Shown piece by piece: positions 44,743 through 56,774 of a stretch of DNA of 64,000 bases. The stretch lies in assembly GCA_030549205.1 (NCBI GenBank), contig JAUKTV010000006.1:2622501-2686500 (forward strand), read 5' to 3'. Below the pieces are notes generated by a model. That model ran no database searches. It was not told the DNA's origin and worked only from the letters and a program-made list of their open reading frames with translations. Numbering within the stretch: the stretch's first letter is position 1; the number at the start of each line of letters is the position of its first letter. This DNA is from Apiosordaria backusii. Lineage: Eukaryota; Ascomycota; Sordariomycetes; Sordariales; Lasiosphaeriaceae. The position numbers were made by a program, and so were the translations under genes.

Positions 44743-46105
44743 ATGAAGTTCTGGGCTGTATTCTCATCCATTTCGGCACTTACGGGCCTGGCCTCGGCTG
44801 CTGATGCCCCAATCAACAACAACAACATCGCGGCAGACCTTGTTGTTCCGAACCGGTACATCGTCAAGTACAAAGACAACGCGAGTGCCTCGTCCCGCAA
44901 GACCCACGAAGCCACCATCACCTTACAGTCCAAGAAGGCGCACAAGAAGGGCGTCATTGCACCACTCAATGTCCCCGGACTCCAGGGCTACGTGGCCGAC
45001 CTTGACCCAGCGGACCTGAAACTGATCACCTCATCCGGACTGGCAAGTTGCTTTCCCCGCTCCCCCCAGTGCTAGCAAGGAAGTAGCTAGCAGCAAACTA
45101 ACGGCCCATTCCTAGGTCGAATACGTCGAAAGGGACACCATAGTCAACGCCACAGACCTTACCCCTTCGCCCCCCCTCTCTCGCCGCGCCCTCATCAACC
45201 AGCGCAACGCTCCCTGGAACCTCGCCCACATCTCCCACAAGTCCAGATCCGGCTCCTCCGAGTACGTCTACGACTCCACGGCTGGCATTGGTACCCGTGT
45301 CTACATCATCGGCACCGGGGTCCTCATCACCCACGACGAATTCCAAGGCCGCGCTTCGCACGGCGCCAACTTTGTGACCGGCTCATCCCCCACAGACGAA
45401 TTCGGTCACGGCACCTGCGTCGCGGCCATTGTTGGCGGCAAGACCTACGGCGTTGCCAAGCGAACCACCCTTATCTCTGTCAAAGTCCTCGACAAGAATG
45501 GCTCCGGCACCACCGCCGGCATAATCCAAGCCATCAACTGGTCCGTGGCCGAAGCTGTCGCCAGGGGCGTCGCTCGAAAATCTGTGCTGGCCTTGACCGT
45601 GGGAGGGGCTTACTCCGCTGCGCTGAACCAGGCCGTACTGGCTGCTACCAACGCGGGTGTGACCGTTGTCGTCGGCGCTGGGAGCAGTGACAGTGATGCC
45701 AAGGACTTTTCTCCAATGTCTGCGCAGACGGCTCTGACGGTGGCGGCGATTGATGGAATTGATCGCCGCACGGCAAATTCCAACTGGGGGCTGACGGTTG
45801 ATCTTTTTGCGCCAGGGATCAGTATTCTCACTGCGTATATCGGGAGTAATTCTGCCACAAGGTACATGACTGGGACTGCTATGGGTAAGTGACTCTTGAA
45901 GCATTGAGCGATGGAATACAAACTGACGTTGACGACGACAGCCGCACCACACGTTGCTGGTCTGGCCGCGTACTTTATTGCCAAGGAGAACCTCAACGGC
46001 CATCCCGCTGTGTATAACCGGATTATCAGTGCATCCATCACCGGCAGGGTTAGCGACCCTAGGGGTTCGAATAATCGGGTTGCGTACAACGGGAGTGGGC
46101 TCTGA
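44743..46105 (+). CDS. Secreted subtilisin-like protein lacking catalytic Asp and Ser (pseudoprotease)
   Basis: Exons 44743-45042, 45116-45884 and 45942-46105 give 410 residues without a break. The first intron has a GC donor (GCAAGT...CCTAG), a rare but normal type. Layout: signal peptide (MKFWAVFSSISALTGLASA), inhibitor I9 propeptide (NRYIVKYKDN to about residue 108), and an S8A peptidase domain of the proteinase K type. Three active-site positions are changed. The Asp motif reads YIIGTG (G166 for D), the oxyanion Asn motif reads GAGSS (S290 for N), and the Ser motif reads GTAMAAPHVAG (A355 for S). His198 in GHGTC is kept. The fold-defining sequence is otherwise well preserved, so the protein may be secreted but should not hydrolyse peptides. 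Possible roles are inhibitor, decoy or binding protein, all inference. Confidence 0.92.
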
Positions 46106-47486
46106 GAAGTGGGCGCTCGTCCTGGATGCTGAGTGTTGTATTACCAGCTCCTTTCCTTGGAGGACTTCGGGATGTTGCGGCGTTCTCGCTCCACCTTGTA
46201 CGGTACCGTACTTCGCTCGTCGTTTCTAGGAGGCCTATATGGTTTGCGAGTGCGTTAAATAATCTATATTCGACTTACAACCTTACTCTCTCTTATATAT
46301 AAATTACAGGCTTCATTGCCTCTTTTCTGTTAGACTGTTTAAGCAACCTGATTACACTTTTCCCCGTCCAGTCAGTATAAGGGTCTAACTACGTAAGCTA
46401 GAAGCGGCTTGTGCATGTAAAGATCGCAAGAAACACAACAAATACCACAAACCATAGGGAAGCAGTCTATCACCTCTCCTGCGCTGAAGCCTAAAGGAGC
46501 TCCCGGTCGACTAAGGGGTTCGCGAATTGGATGCCAGAACACGCTCGAAAATCATCGTGGGAATAGCCAGTTGTCTTGCAGATTAAAGCTTAGATTTACA
46601 GGGACAGACCTTGAGAATTAATAGCTATAATCGTGTATTATGTGCTGGCACATCTTTGCATAACTGTCGTCTGAGAAAGTGCCGGGATCCACGGTTCCCA
46701 ACTTTTAGTAGACCCCAAGAACTGCCACTTTGTGGCCTTTTTCAGCCCAAAGGTTGACCGGATTGATCAACTTCGACCTTTTCCTGTTGAGTGGTAATAC
46801 ATCATTGCTGATTATAACGGTCTCAAGGTAAGGTCGTGTATTTCAACTAGCTAGGCCACTCTACAAGTACACTGAACTTAGGGAAGAAAGGGAAGAAAGG
46901 AAAGAAGAGAATCAGAAGGTTCGCTGTCGTGAGATTTTGATATAGCTGCATACGTTGGCCTGAGCGTGGAGAGAGAAGGTTCTAGGTGTTTTTGGTGTGA
47001 TGGTCTGTGTGTACCGAAGTATCTTTTCTTCCGCTTTGGTGGTGGGACGTAGTGGGCAGTGACGAAAAGGGGGGCCAGGTCCCTGAACCCTTGTATCATT
47101 AGAAGTGCCCATCAGTGCGGAAAAGAAATAGTGTGGGTTGGTAGCCACCCATGCCATGTCATCTTCTTGACACATCTTCTTGATATTGTTAAATTTCTTG
47201 ATACTTAACGGATAAGATAGTTTGACTTAGAGTACCTTACTGGTGGCATCAAGATTTCGGCTTACTTCCCACAGCTGCTGCATCCTATTACACAGCAGTG
47301 CATGTTGTGCAGCGCCCTCTGTTAAACTGCAGTGGAATGTGCTTTGTGATGGATAGGCAGCCGTCAAATTTGAATGAAGTGGCAGTATTAATGTTGCAGT
47401 AGCTTTCTGTCGAGACAAAGTGATGGAGGCAGACGTCAATGGAGATGGTACCTTAGCCATCTGGCCTTTGTCAAACTGATCCCTCC
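46106..47486. other. Intergenic region
   Basis: No gene supported. Short frames on the minus strand (46878-47175, 47227-47460) lack domains or splice support. Confidence 0.45.
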
Positions 47487-48848
47487 TTAGTCGTCCAGCA
47501 TGGCTGTTACATTGACAGCCCTAACCCCTGTACGCATCGCTTCCAGGTATTCTTCGGCCATATGCTTCCACTTGTTGTTGAAGCTCGCGAGGCGTGACTC
47601 CTTGTCATTTCGGGTCAATTGGAATGCTTGGGTAAAATGGTGAGTGTTTGCCATTGCATTGACTATCCGGGCTTGCTCTGCGATGCGTTTTTCGATGTCC
47701 AATTCTTGATGGCTCTTTATGTACTGTGCAGTGAGGGCCAATACAAGGGGTGAATGTGGACCCTTCACAAGATTGAGAGACCAGCTGATGACGGTGATAT
47801 TAGCCGGCACATGGTAACTGAACTGATCATCAAACTTGCAAATGGAGTAGATGCCCTCGATCGAGTAGGTAAGTCCGTGATTTGGTGAGTGGGTAAGCGC
47901 TCTGCCGGTATATCCACAGACAAGTTCATGGTACTGTTGTGGGCTTGTCGCTCTACTAGCAGTAAGCTGCTGATCTTCAAGTATTTGGAGGGTCAAATCT
48001 TGATCGAGTATCGCAGTGGGATCGGAAGATTTAGTGGTGGCGATACGTTGGAGAAAGCTAGCATGAGATGCCGATTTTGACGTCCAGCGGATGAACTGAA
48101 CCTCTTCGATTGGCTGGGTGCCCACTCGAATCAACCCACTTTCGTCAGTCCAATGTTGGGACGGGTCTTTTTCAACTATTGGGACTTGGTCTGAGTGGAC
48201 CTCAACAGTATCTTCATATTCGGAATCGGGATCCTCGGCTAGCGCTTGCACGCGTTGTCTTTTTGAGCGTCGCGGGGGCTCGAAGGCGGACTCGTCCTCG
48301 GCTGGGCGGCTTTCCTGCGCTTGCAAGCGAAGTCTCTTGGAGCGTCTGGGGGGCTCAGGGGCCGGCTCATCGTTCGCAGTCAGGGGCTCAGGGGCAACCG
48401 TGGGCGCTGGCAGGCGACACCTCTGGGAGCGTCTCAGGGGTTCAGGGGCGGGGGCAGGGCCGGTTGGAGCTTGGTAGGTATCCTGATCTTGTCTAACACA
48501 TGGCTATTAGTCGTGGACATGTGCTGCCAATGCCAGCCAGAGTCCAAAAAAAGGTGCACAGTTGTCAGTCAAAAAAAAAAAAAAAAAAAGAATCATGTCA
48601 CGAAGCAAGTGGGAGTCCAAAATAAGGTAAATAATTTGTATTATCTCTAATCTTGATACACCACACGATGGCAAGGGGGGAAGCAAAGACTTCCAACTTG
48701 AAAGGGATGGTAGAGGGAGCCGGTTTCCAAAATCTGGCTGATAGGGGGGGTGAGAAGGGGATAGGGATACATACCTTGTGGCCGAAGGCTGTGCTCGAGA
48801 TCTCGAACGCAAGGCTCGCGATGAAGACATCGGAACGGTTGGCGCCAT
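47487..48848 (-). CDS. Unknown protein with repeated basic motifs, two exons
   Basis: Exon 1 is 48775-48848 (MAPTVPMSSSRALRSRSRAQ) and exon 2 is 47487-48492; an intron of 282 bp (GTATGT...GTTAG) joins ATR to QDQDTYQAPT in frame, for 359 residues. The intron is long for this window and contains a poly-A run. The N-terminal third holds three copies of a motif like PEPPRRSKRLRLQA (the first reads PEPLRRSQRCRLPA), which resemble nuclear-localisation or DNA-backbone-binding segments separated by acidic linkers. The remainder (about 150-359) is predicted globular and helical, with no family I recognise. A nuclear role is plausible from the basic repeats only. Confidence 0.7.
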
Positions 48849-50527
48849 GATGACACACGGCTGCAGGCTCTTGATTCCGCGTTCACTTACCACAGTCGCA
48901 CCACAAGGGATAAAGTATGCCAGCCGGAACTGACACACACGATAGCTTCAGCTAATAACAGAACCAAGTTCCATATAGCCAGGGTATAAGGAGAAAAAGA
49001 AAAGAAGAGGAGAACGCAAGTCCTGCCAGGAAGTTTTGTGCGTTCCTGTCCCCCCCTGTGCATCACGTGCACCACCTCAAGACACAGCAAGGGAAAGAGA
49101 CATGGGCATTGGACGCGGTTGCATAGGGGGTATGGTGCGCGCTGCCTGGACTGGACTCCACCTCAAAAGGTATCAGGAAGGAACCAAGAGTCTCCCATCT
49201 CAGATTTCATTCAAATGGGTGCCAGTGCGCTGAACCAATTCCAGAGTCAAGGCTATTAATGGAGAGTGATGAGGGAGAAGCTGCATCTTCAACAATGACC
49301 AAGTTGTTTCAGGGGTTGAAGGAACAATTCCGAACAGAATTCGAATACCTCCAGGTTTTCTCTTGACCGTGCAGTTGCATTGAAGTTCATCGCACTAAAT
49401 TAGTAATTGCGTGGGTACTCATGATTGATAGACTTGCCGAGGGCTGGAATCTGGTGCCTTCCCAAAGTTGTCGTCTGATTAATGGGGCGGCCAGGCCAGA
49501 ACCCAGGCACATGCGGGACGTGTTGGGTACTTGTCCAAGATAGGAAGGGGCCTATGATCCATCGCCGTCCTGAAAACGCTGCACGCGCTGCACCGCGCCC
49601 TTTCTATTTTGTTCGATGGGTGACGGCAAACATTCTACTCCAGATTTAATGCTGAATCTGACCTGGCTCGGATGGGGGGTGAAGAGGAAGTGACCTGTTG
49701 ATATGTATCATTTTGTGGTGGTAGACCGAGGAAAGTGAGGGTTGTCCTGGCTGCAGCAACAGGCAGAAACAAAGAAAAACGGGTGTTGGTTAAGGTACCC
49801 GATAGGTTCCAGGGAGGGACTGAGTAGCGGACTGGTTGCTTTCACTCCCTCACAACCAACTGTTTGTAATTCTTCTGCAGTTTTTTCAGAACGAAGTCGT
49901 TGTGCCAGAATCAACCGTTGTCTCTCATGAATCGTTGTGGTTAAATCCTAACTTCTGATTGGCCGGCTCCTGTTTGAGACTAGGCTACCCGAGGATGACA
50001 AGGGATCCAGGCTTTTCCACCAAGTGCACCACCACCACCACCACAGTCTTGAATTGCCAGCCGCGCGCGCGTCAATGGATCAATCGGCCGATGGGAAGAC
50101 TGCAATTGAGAAACTGTCAGTTGTGATTGGTTAACGTGGCTGTGTGTGGGTGGGTGCCACCCTTCAGACACCGTTGCCGTTGAAAACTGTTGGAAGAGAG
50201 TGGTATAAATGCAACGAAGATAGACAAGAGATCTTGCGGCGGAGAAAGATAGGCAAAGAGAGGCAAGAAGGAAGGCGCTAGACAAGCTTGTCCTTCGGTG
50301 TTGTCAGATCCTGCCCGACCAGCTGTGTTGAGTTTGGAACCCACGCGGTTATCTTGATGTATATGTTGACTGTTGATATTGACCGAACAAAAGAGAGCTT
50401 TCCAGATGAGCGTACAAAGGCCATATATATACCCGTGGAACACACCATCCACATGCCAAGCTTCCTAAGATCCTTCACCTGCATGTAACCACACTGGAAT
50501 CCACCCTGTTGAACTCCACTGACGAGC
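48849..50527. other. Gene-poor region
   Basis: About 1.7 kb with no supported gene. Short frames exist on both strands without coherent structure. A frame at 50278-50565 on the minus strand overlaps the 3' side of the FHA remnant and may derive from it. Confidence 0.4.
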
Positions 50528-50866
50528 CCTGCATCTGACACCTGTAATGATATCCTGCTCCACAAGCTGATCGTTGACGAATGTACCGTTGCTGGACAGA
50601 TCCTCGATGACCACGACCGTATCGTTGCTCCAGTGCTCGGTAAATAACAGACAATGACGATTCGAAACTATCGGATCATCGACCTGAATATCTGCTCGCT
50701 GTCAGTTCTGTTTTCTTCTGCGATCAATGGCTGCGTCAGAAACCTACCGCATTCAGGGTATCATCTAATAAAATAACTACTAGAGGAGAGCCCCTCCACT
50801 ACTTGACTTCTACTTCTGATCGAAAGCATCCTGGTCCTTTAGGAGATTACCCCGAACTTTCCTAGG
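50528..50866 (-). pseudogene. FHA-domain gene remnant, central part
   Basis: Read on the minus strand, 50748-50850 encodes MLSIRSRSQVVEGLSSSSYF, then IR-stop-YPEC where homologues would have IGRHPEC. A 56-bp intron (50692-50747) follows, then DIQVDDPIVSNRHCLLFTEH and IEDLSSNGTFVNDQLVEQDI: the core of a forkhead-associated (FHA) domain, with the phosphothreonine-binding Arg/His and SxxNGTxxN motifs. The changes GGA to AGA, CGA to TGA and CAC to TAC are all G:C to A:T, as RIP produces. Homology fades after about 50540, and no kinase domain follows. In fungi this FHA arrangement is often the N-terminus of a Rad53/Chk2-like kinase, but that cannot be shown here. A TIR element begins immediately to the right. 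Confidence 0.7.
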
Positions 50867-53402
50867 TTAGACTACAAAGTTATAGGCCACCTATAATTCT
50901 AAGCCACTTTCCCTATCAAACTTCAGCCTCTAAATCCACAAATAACCCTCCTAAACCCTTACCCTCCATAATAGCCCCTATATTTTATTTTCTTTCTTAC
51001 AATACAAAAAATAAAACCTTTTTTTTTTTTTTAATAATTTAATAATACCTTTTATTATAAGATTCTATACTTCTATAGAACTTACCTGATAACCTAATCT
51101 ACTTTATACTTAAGTTCTTAAAAAAACTAATAGTTTAAAAGCTTTTAAAGGAAGCTCTTTATTTAATTTTTACCTTTTACTATAAATTATATAATATAAT
51201 TATTATATTCTTATTTTATTTCTTCTTTCTTATATATAAATATATTTAATAACCTTCTTAACCTTAATTTCCTATAATAAATTTAATTTTAAAAAATACT
51301 TCTATATCTTCCTTTATAAAAAATACTTTTATTAAGCCTTTTATTTATATACTTTTTATATTAATTTATATAAAGAAGTTTTGTAAAAAAGTTTTTTAAA
51401 AAACTTTTTTTAAACTTTTTTATATATCTTTCTATAAAGCCTTTTATAAAGCCTTTTATAAAACCTTCCTTAAAATCTTTTTCGAAACTTCCTTTAAAAC
51501 TTCCTTTGGAACTTTCTTTAGAACTTCCTTCGGAACCTTCTTTAAAACCTCCCCCGAAACTTCCTCCGGAACTTCCCTAAAAACCTTCCTTAAAAACTTC
51601 CTCCAGAAGCCTCTTCAAAAGCCTCCTATTTAAACTTTCTACCGTAAGGTTATAATACTTTTTTATATTAAAAATAACCTTAAAAATACTAAATTCAATA
51701 TCAATATAAATATAAAACTATATAAAATAGCTAATAAATATAAAGTTTTAAAGTTAATATTTTAATACTATATTAATAGTATACTTTTAATTAAACTTAT
51801 TTATAAAAATTAATAAAAGCTTTCTTTTAAATAAAAAAACCTTATTATTTAATAAATCCTTTAATAAAAAAACCTTAACTATATTCTTACTTATATAAAT
51901 ATAAAAGCCTTAATTAAATCTTTATTAAATAATTAAAGTAAATCCTTTTTTAATAAACATTAAGTTATTTACTTTATTAGCTATTATTTAAAAATTAACA
52001 TAAAGTTAAAAAAGAAAATAAATTATTTTAAAATTAATAAAACTATCCTTAATAATATTAATAAATTCTTTAACCTTTATAATACTGTAATTTAAATTAA
52101 AGTAAAAAATAAGTATAATATAAATAAAGTAAATATTATAAAAAGTATAAAAAAATAAACTTATCATAAAGTTTAATAAGTAAATAAAGAAATTTATATA
52201 TATAAAATAAAATAAAAAAAGAACTTAAATTATTATACTAAAGTATATTTTTTAAAATAGCTAAATACTTTCCTTAAATGTTATTTTTAAAAGCGTTAAT
52301 CTATAAAAATAGGAATTTAAAAACTAATTTAATAAAAATTAATATATAGTTATCTTTTAAAACAATTAAACTTTTAATAATTTAACTATTAAATAGTTTA
52401 GATAAATTTTTATTTTAAGTATTACCCTTAAAAACCCTATTAACGTTTATTCTTTTATTTATAATAATTATAACTTTTATATTATTAATAAATTTATAAT
52501 TTATTATTCCTGAAATAATATTTACTTTCTTTTTTTACTTCCTTATAACTTTTATATTTTTTAACCTTTCGATATTAATTACTTTATAAATATAAGAAAA
52601 GTATATAAAAGGTTTATTTTTAATAATAATGTTTTTATTAACTATACGCTTAATAAAAAGGTAAATTTAATCTACTATTATAATTTAATTAAAAAAACGG
52701 AATTTTCAAAAAGAAATATTACTAATAAATAATATAGGACTGATATATATTTTAAAAACTGATATAAATCTCTAAGTTCTTAATAAATAATAACTTTTTT
52801 AAAAAAAGTTAATATTTAAATAAAATTAATTCAATTTAAAGGCTTTAAAAGGTTTTAAATATATTCAAAATTAAAAGTTTTATTTTAAATTAAAACTTAA
52901 ATAGAAAAACGCTTAATTAATAAAAAAATCTTAAATATTATACATTTTTTATAAATAGAAATTATTATTTATAAAGTTAATATATATTAGTAAAAATTAT
53001 AAAAAGAAAAGGTTTAAAAAGTAAAAAAAAGATATAAGTTAAATATAAAAGATTTAAATTTATAGTTTATAAAGTTTATTAATATAGAGAAAAATCAAAT
53101 TAATAATATAGTAAAGGTAAAAAAAGAGAAATAAGAAAGCGAATAAAAGTTATAAAAGAAGTTAAACCTTTAAAATCTAGTAATTATTATTATACTTAAA
53201 TTTAAAAAAAGTAAGAAATTAATAAAATATTTAATTAGGATAGTAATTAAGTTTTATTTTAATAATTTTCCTATATAAATAAATCCTATATTAGTTAAAA
53301 TTTAATGGTTATAAATATTTAAGGGTAATCTCCTTAAGGTTAGTAGCTAATATCAGAGCGGGTATCCTAAAGCCCGGTATAGCCTATAACCATATAGTCT
53401 AA
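50867..53402. mobile_element. RIP-degraded TIR element, about 2.5 kb, TA target duplication
   Basis: The left end GGTTAGACTACAAAGTTATA and, reverse-complemented, the right end GGTTAGACTATATGGTTATA form imperfect TIRs of about 28 bp. TA flanks both sides (50865-50866 and 53403-53404), as for Tc1/mariner-type insertions. The interior is extremely AT-rich from about 51000 to 53330 and has no open frame, consistent with heavy RIP of a once-coding element. It contains a 12-bp tandem repeat (about 51470-51625) that has kept more G+C. Part of an FHA gene lies to its left, and a possible first exon of the same gene lies to its right. Confidence 0.75.
51470..51625 (+). repeat. 12-bp tandem repeat inside the RIP island
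   Basis: About 12 degenerate units of 12 bp of the form TTCCTTTGGAAC / TTCCTTCGGAAC / TTCCTCCGGAAC. The unit length is a multiple of three, so it may once have encoded a four-residue repeat (Ser/Gly-rich when read on the minus strand). Confidence 0.75.
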
Positions 53403-53492
53403 CCTACCAGGTCGTTTTGCGCGCTTCCCTTCCAGAAACAGCACTAGCCACAGTATCTAGGAGCGGGGGAGAGCGGGGCAACTCCTCCATGT
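53403..53492 (-). pseudogene. Possible first exon of the interrupted FHA gene
   Basis: On the minus strand an ATG at about 53492 in good context (CGAACATGG) opens MEELPRSPPLLDTVASAVSG and runs to TTW, where the TIR element starts. It is in the same orientation as the FHA remnant at 50528-50866. If the element is removed, an ACCTG-GTAGG donor and the AG before MLSIRSR would join the two in frame, although that intron would be very short. The link is inference. Confidence 0.45.
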
Positions 53493-54830
53493 TCGACGTA
53501 TGCTCTCTTATTTCTGATTAGTTATCGCCGTCCGCGCCATTTATCCTTCATTAGAAAACCCTGTCAAATGTAGTCAAATAGATAAAATTATCAGTGAGAC
53601 TTTCGTCAAAAGAGTTGTAAGTTGAAGCCTTGAGGTTTTCAACATCAGTGTAAGAAAGAGATGGTAGCCGGTGTGGCAAGGCAGGGAAGTCTTCTTAAAC
53701 CGAGCTACCCCAAGCCTAAAGAAAAGTAGGTCAAGTGTGATATTGACACTGGGACACTTAAGTGTGTGAGCAGTGTGGGGCTTCTGGCCCGAGCGTTTTT
53801 TGAGCTCACTCACCATCAACTAGATGCCTAAATATGCAACGGGAGCGACTGGAATTCCACGGCTACTGATGCTCAGGTTATAGAGAAAAAGATATATAGC
53901 ATTTTTTTTTCATTTTGGCTATGTTATAGTATATGTTGTTGAAAGTAGCTCACGATGGTGCTGCAAGAAAAAATGTATAACGTAACACCTATGGGTAGGT
54001 AAGGAGGGTGCTGGTGACGACAGCGAGGTTGTGGATAGCCTTCGAGTCGCCTGAAGCTCAATGTCTCCTCAACGGAGTCGCCAAACTACCCTTGAAGATT
54101 CGCTCCTAATATTCAGGCGATGCAGGTTAGCAGCGGTAACAACTATCGCATGACTTCAAGCAACTTAAGGCTCACGGTCGTCGATTAAATTATAAAACCA
54201 GAATGAGGTAGAAATGGCCATAAGTAAGGAGTTTGCTAAATGCAACAGATATTATAAGGGGGGGCGTGTTGTCAAACTGCACTGCGGCGCCTATGAGGCA
54301 TTTGATAAATGTATGTAAAAAGGCAGACGAAAAGGTCTGAAGTAGAGGTTGTTTGTTGACTGCCAGTCACCGTGACGCACAGCCTGTGATACTAGGTCCA
54401 ATCGAAATGAGGACCGCGATATTAGGTTGGAGATGTCAGGCTGCTATTTAAAAAAGAACCGATAGAATAAATAATACCGAACTGACTTTAGGGAACCTAA
54501 GGTTTTTGAATTTGTTCACTTTCTATCAACTATACTACAGGACTCTCAGTTTAGAGCCCACTATGGTAGCCAGTTTATCTAATTATCAGAGTTACTGCAC
54601 GGTATCCACCTAGGTTAATTGACCTGTTTTAAATAGCCTACCGCTCGGGCCACCTGCACCTTCTATACCTAGACTACTGCACCTTCCATACTGAGCCAGT
54701 AATAGCTAATCAGGTCAATCGATTTCAATTGCACGCACGCCTTTATTCAATTGTAACCTCATTCAATTACACTCGTTCAATTACGTACGCGCATTGCGAT
54801 ACACTTCGAACCTTAAAATCACATACAATC
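53493..54830. other. Unique sequence between RIP islands
   Basis: Normal base composition. A minus-strand frame at 53574-53819 (81 residues) is unrecognised. No gene supported. The block 54560-54605 is a direct repeat with 56775-56818. Confidence 0.4.
54560..54605 (+). repeat. Direct repeat, copy 1
   Basis: GTAGCCAGTTTATCTAATTA followed by TCAGAGTTACTGCACGGTA; matches 56775-56818 at most positions, the differences being mainly transitions. Each copy lies at or near the left edge of an AT-rich island. Confidence 0.65.
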
Positions 54831-54839
54831 CCTCTATTA

Positions 54840-55980
54840 TTTTTTATAGAAAAATAGCTTTTCAAATATATTAGCTATAATATTTTTATATAAGGCTATG
54901 TTGTACGCGCAAGGCTGTAATGTAAGTGATGTATAAGTAATAGATTTTGGTGAGTTCTTCTAGGCTTAGGCTGTATTAGGTATAGTAGGTACAAGTCCTG
55001 GCGCACCTAAGTCATACAACCTAGAATCTTACTCAGGCTCAGGCCCACTTTCTACCCTGGCCAGACCCAATCCTTTTTACTTAAATAATAATAAGCCGAT
55101 AATAAAGAAGCTATTTATAATAAAATGCTTAATATAATTATATAGTAAATAATATAGTTTAATATAAATTAATATAATTTTATATAATTTAACATAATTA
55201 TATATAATTTAATATAATAAATATTTTAATAAAAAAATAACAATTAAGGACTCATTTAAAAAATAAAAGTTAAAAATAAATTATTAATATAACCTATAAA
55301 AGAAAATAATATAATTATATTAAAAGTAAGTTATTTAAAAAAACTATAAACAGTTGTCTTGAAAGTAAGCCTCCTTTATTTAAGAAGTAAGTTATAGTAT
55401 TAAAAAGGTATAGATTTAAGTCTTTAAAGTAGTAATTTTTTTTATAAAGTTTATTTTTTTATAGGTTAGTAATAAGGCTTTTTTAGGGAGGAGGTAATAT
55501 TATAATACTAGCTAGTGCCTTATTTTTTAGTTTAGCCCTATTTATTAGGACCTTATTTTATCAATACCCTACCTTTTATTAACCCTACCTTTACACTTTA
55601 AAAACCCTATAAGGCTAACTGGGTAAAGCCTCCCTTCCTTTTTTTCTTCTTTAGTTTAAATTCAGTCAATTTAGTATCGTAATTTAATAGCTTTGCCTCA
55701 GTAGACCTACGTGCCATAATAAATAAGAAGTAATTTAATTTTTAAAATATTTACAATAAAAGAGTAAATAAAATAAGTAAAGAATGTTATCAGGAACGTT
55801 TATAAATGTTAGGAAGGTTTATAGGTACTAAGAAGGTTTATAGGTATTGGAAAGGTTAATAGTAAGTAAATCGTATAAATAGTAAGGAAGTATATACAAT
55901 TTTAATTTTAATATACTAAGAAAATAACAATTTAGACTTACTATACCTTTTAAGTATAGTAAGTCTTCCTTAAAGGGGAA
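54840..55980. other. RIP-type AT-rich island
   Basis: Very AT-rich with abundant TA dinucleotides and no open frame; likely a RIP-mutated repeat. A perfect 12-bp stem hairpin (GACTTACTATAC...GTATAGTAAGTC) lies at 55935-55965 near its right edge. Confidence 0.7.
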
Positions 55981-56774
55981 GGGTCAGCGTGATTGGTAAT
56001 GGCAGCGGGGACTGTTAACCGACCAATAACGATGGTAATAATGTTTTGAATATGCGTTCGAACAAATCTGTAGGAATAGTTAGCGTAGCATCTCGGCGGG
56101 AATATGGGAGTTGACAGACCAATACAAAGGCCCGCAACAGCGGCAGCTGCAGCAACAGGAAAGGCTGCGTCCTATCAATCTAGTAGATGTACAAAACGGC
56201 GATAAAATTGGCCAGATATACCGAAAAGAGTGTCTGTTTGTAGCCAGATGCATTCCTCGTTGCTGCTGAGGTGTCGGTGTTGTCAGGCTGGCACAGGAAG
56301 ACCTGCGCACTTACGGTGTTGTATCAACAGGCAACACCACATTGGCATCACGAGCCGAAACCGGAGCCAGTGGAGGCGGACGCAGCGCTGGCACAGCAGG
56401 AAGGGAAATGCCAGTAAAACACAATGCTAAGGCAAAGTAAAAAAAAATGCCGACATAATACGTACTGTTTAGGTGAACTGCACACTGGGTTGGAATATGC
56501 AGGAATCAAACCGATCCCGGAATCAGATCTTGACACAATTGTGATATTGAGGGGCGCGTCGCTTTTGAGATAGTCAATCAAGGAAGCTTGGAATAGTATG
56601 ACAATACACGCGCACTTGGAAACTGTTGGCTTTTGTTGGCGCCAGGGCTTCCAGACAAAATGAAGGAGCAGTGGGCAATTCATTGCTAGGCTGTAGGTTC
56701 AGGAATGTCATGGTCCCAGATCATGCCCCACCTTTGCCCCCTCGCCAAGCTTGTCCCATACAACTGCTGTGGGC
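55981..56774. other. Unique sequence between RIP islands
   Basis: Normal composition. Open stretches such as GIWELTDQYKGPQQRQLQQQ on the plus strand (about 56090-56270) are short and unrecognised. No gene supported. Confidence 0.4.

Noticed and set aside
46878..47460. Small minus-strand frames between the subtilase and the basic-repeat gene
   Set aside because: No domain, no intron-exon structure linking them to the neighbouring gene, and no start context.
53352..53363. TAATATCAGAGC resembling a RIP-mutated initiator-tRNA primer-binding site (TGGTATCAGAGC)
   Set aside because: It lies inside the right TIR region of the TIR element, and no LTRs flank it; a chance match is more likely.
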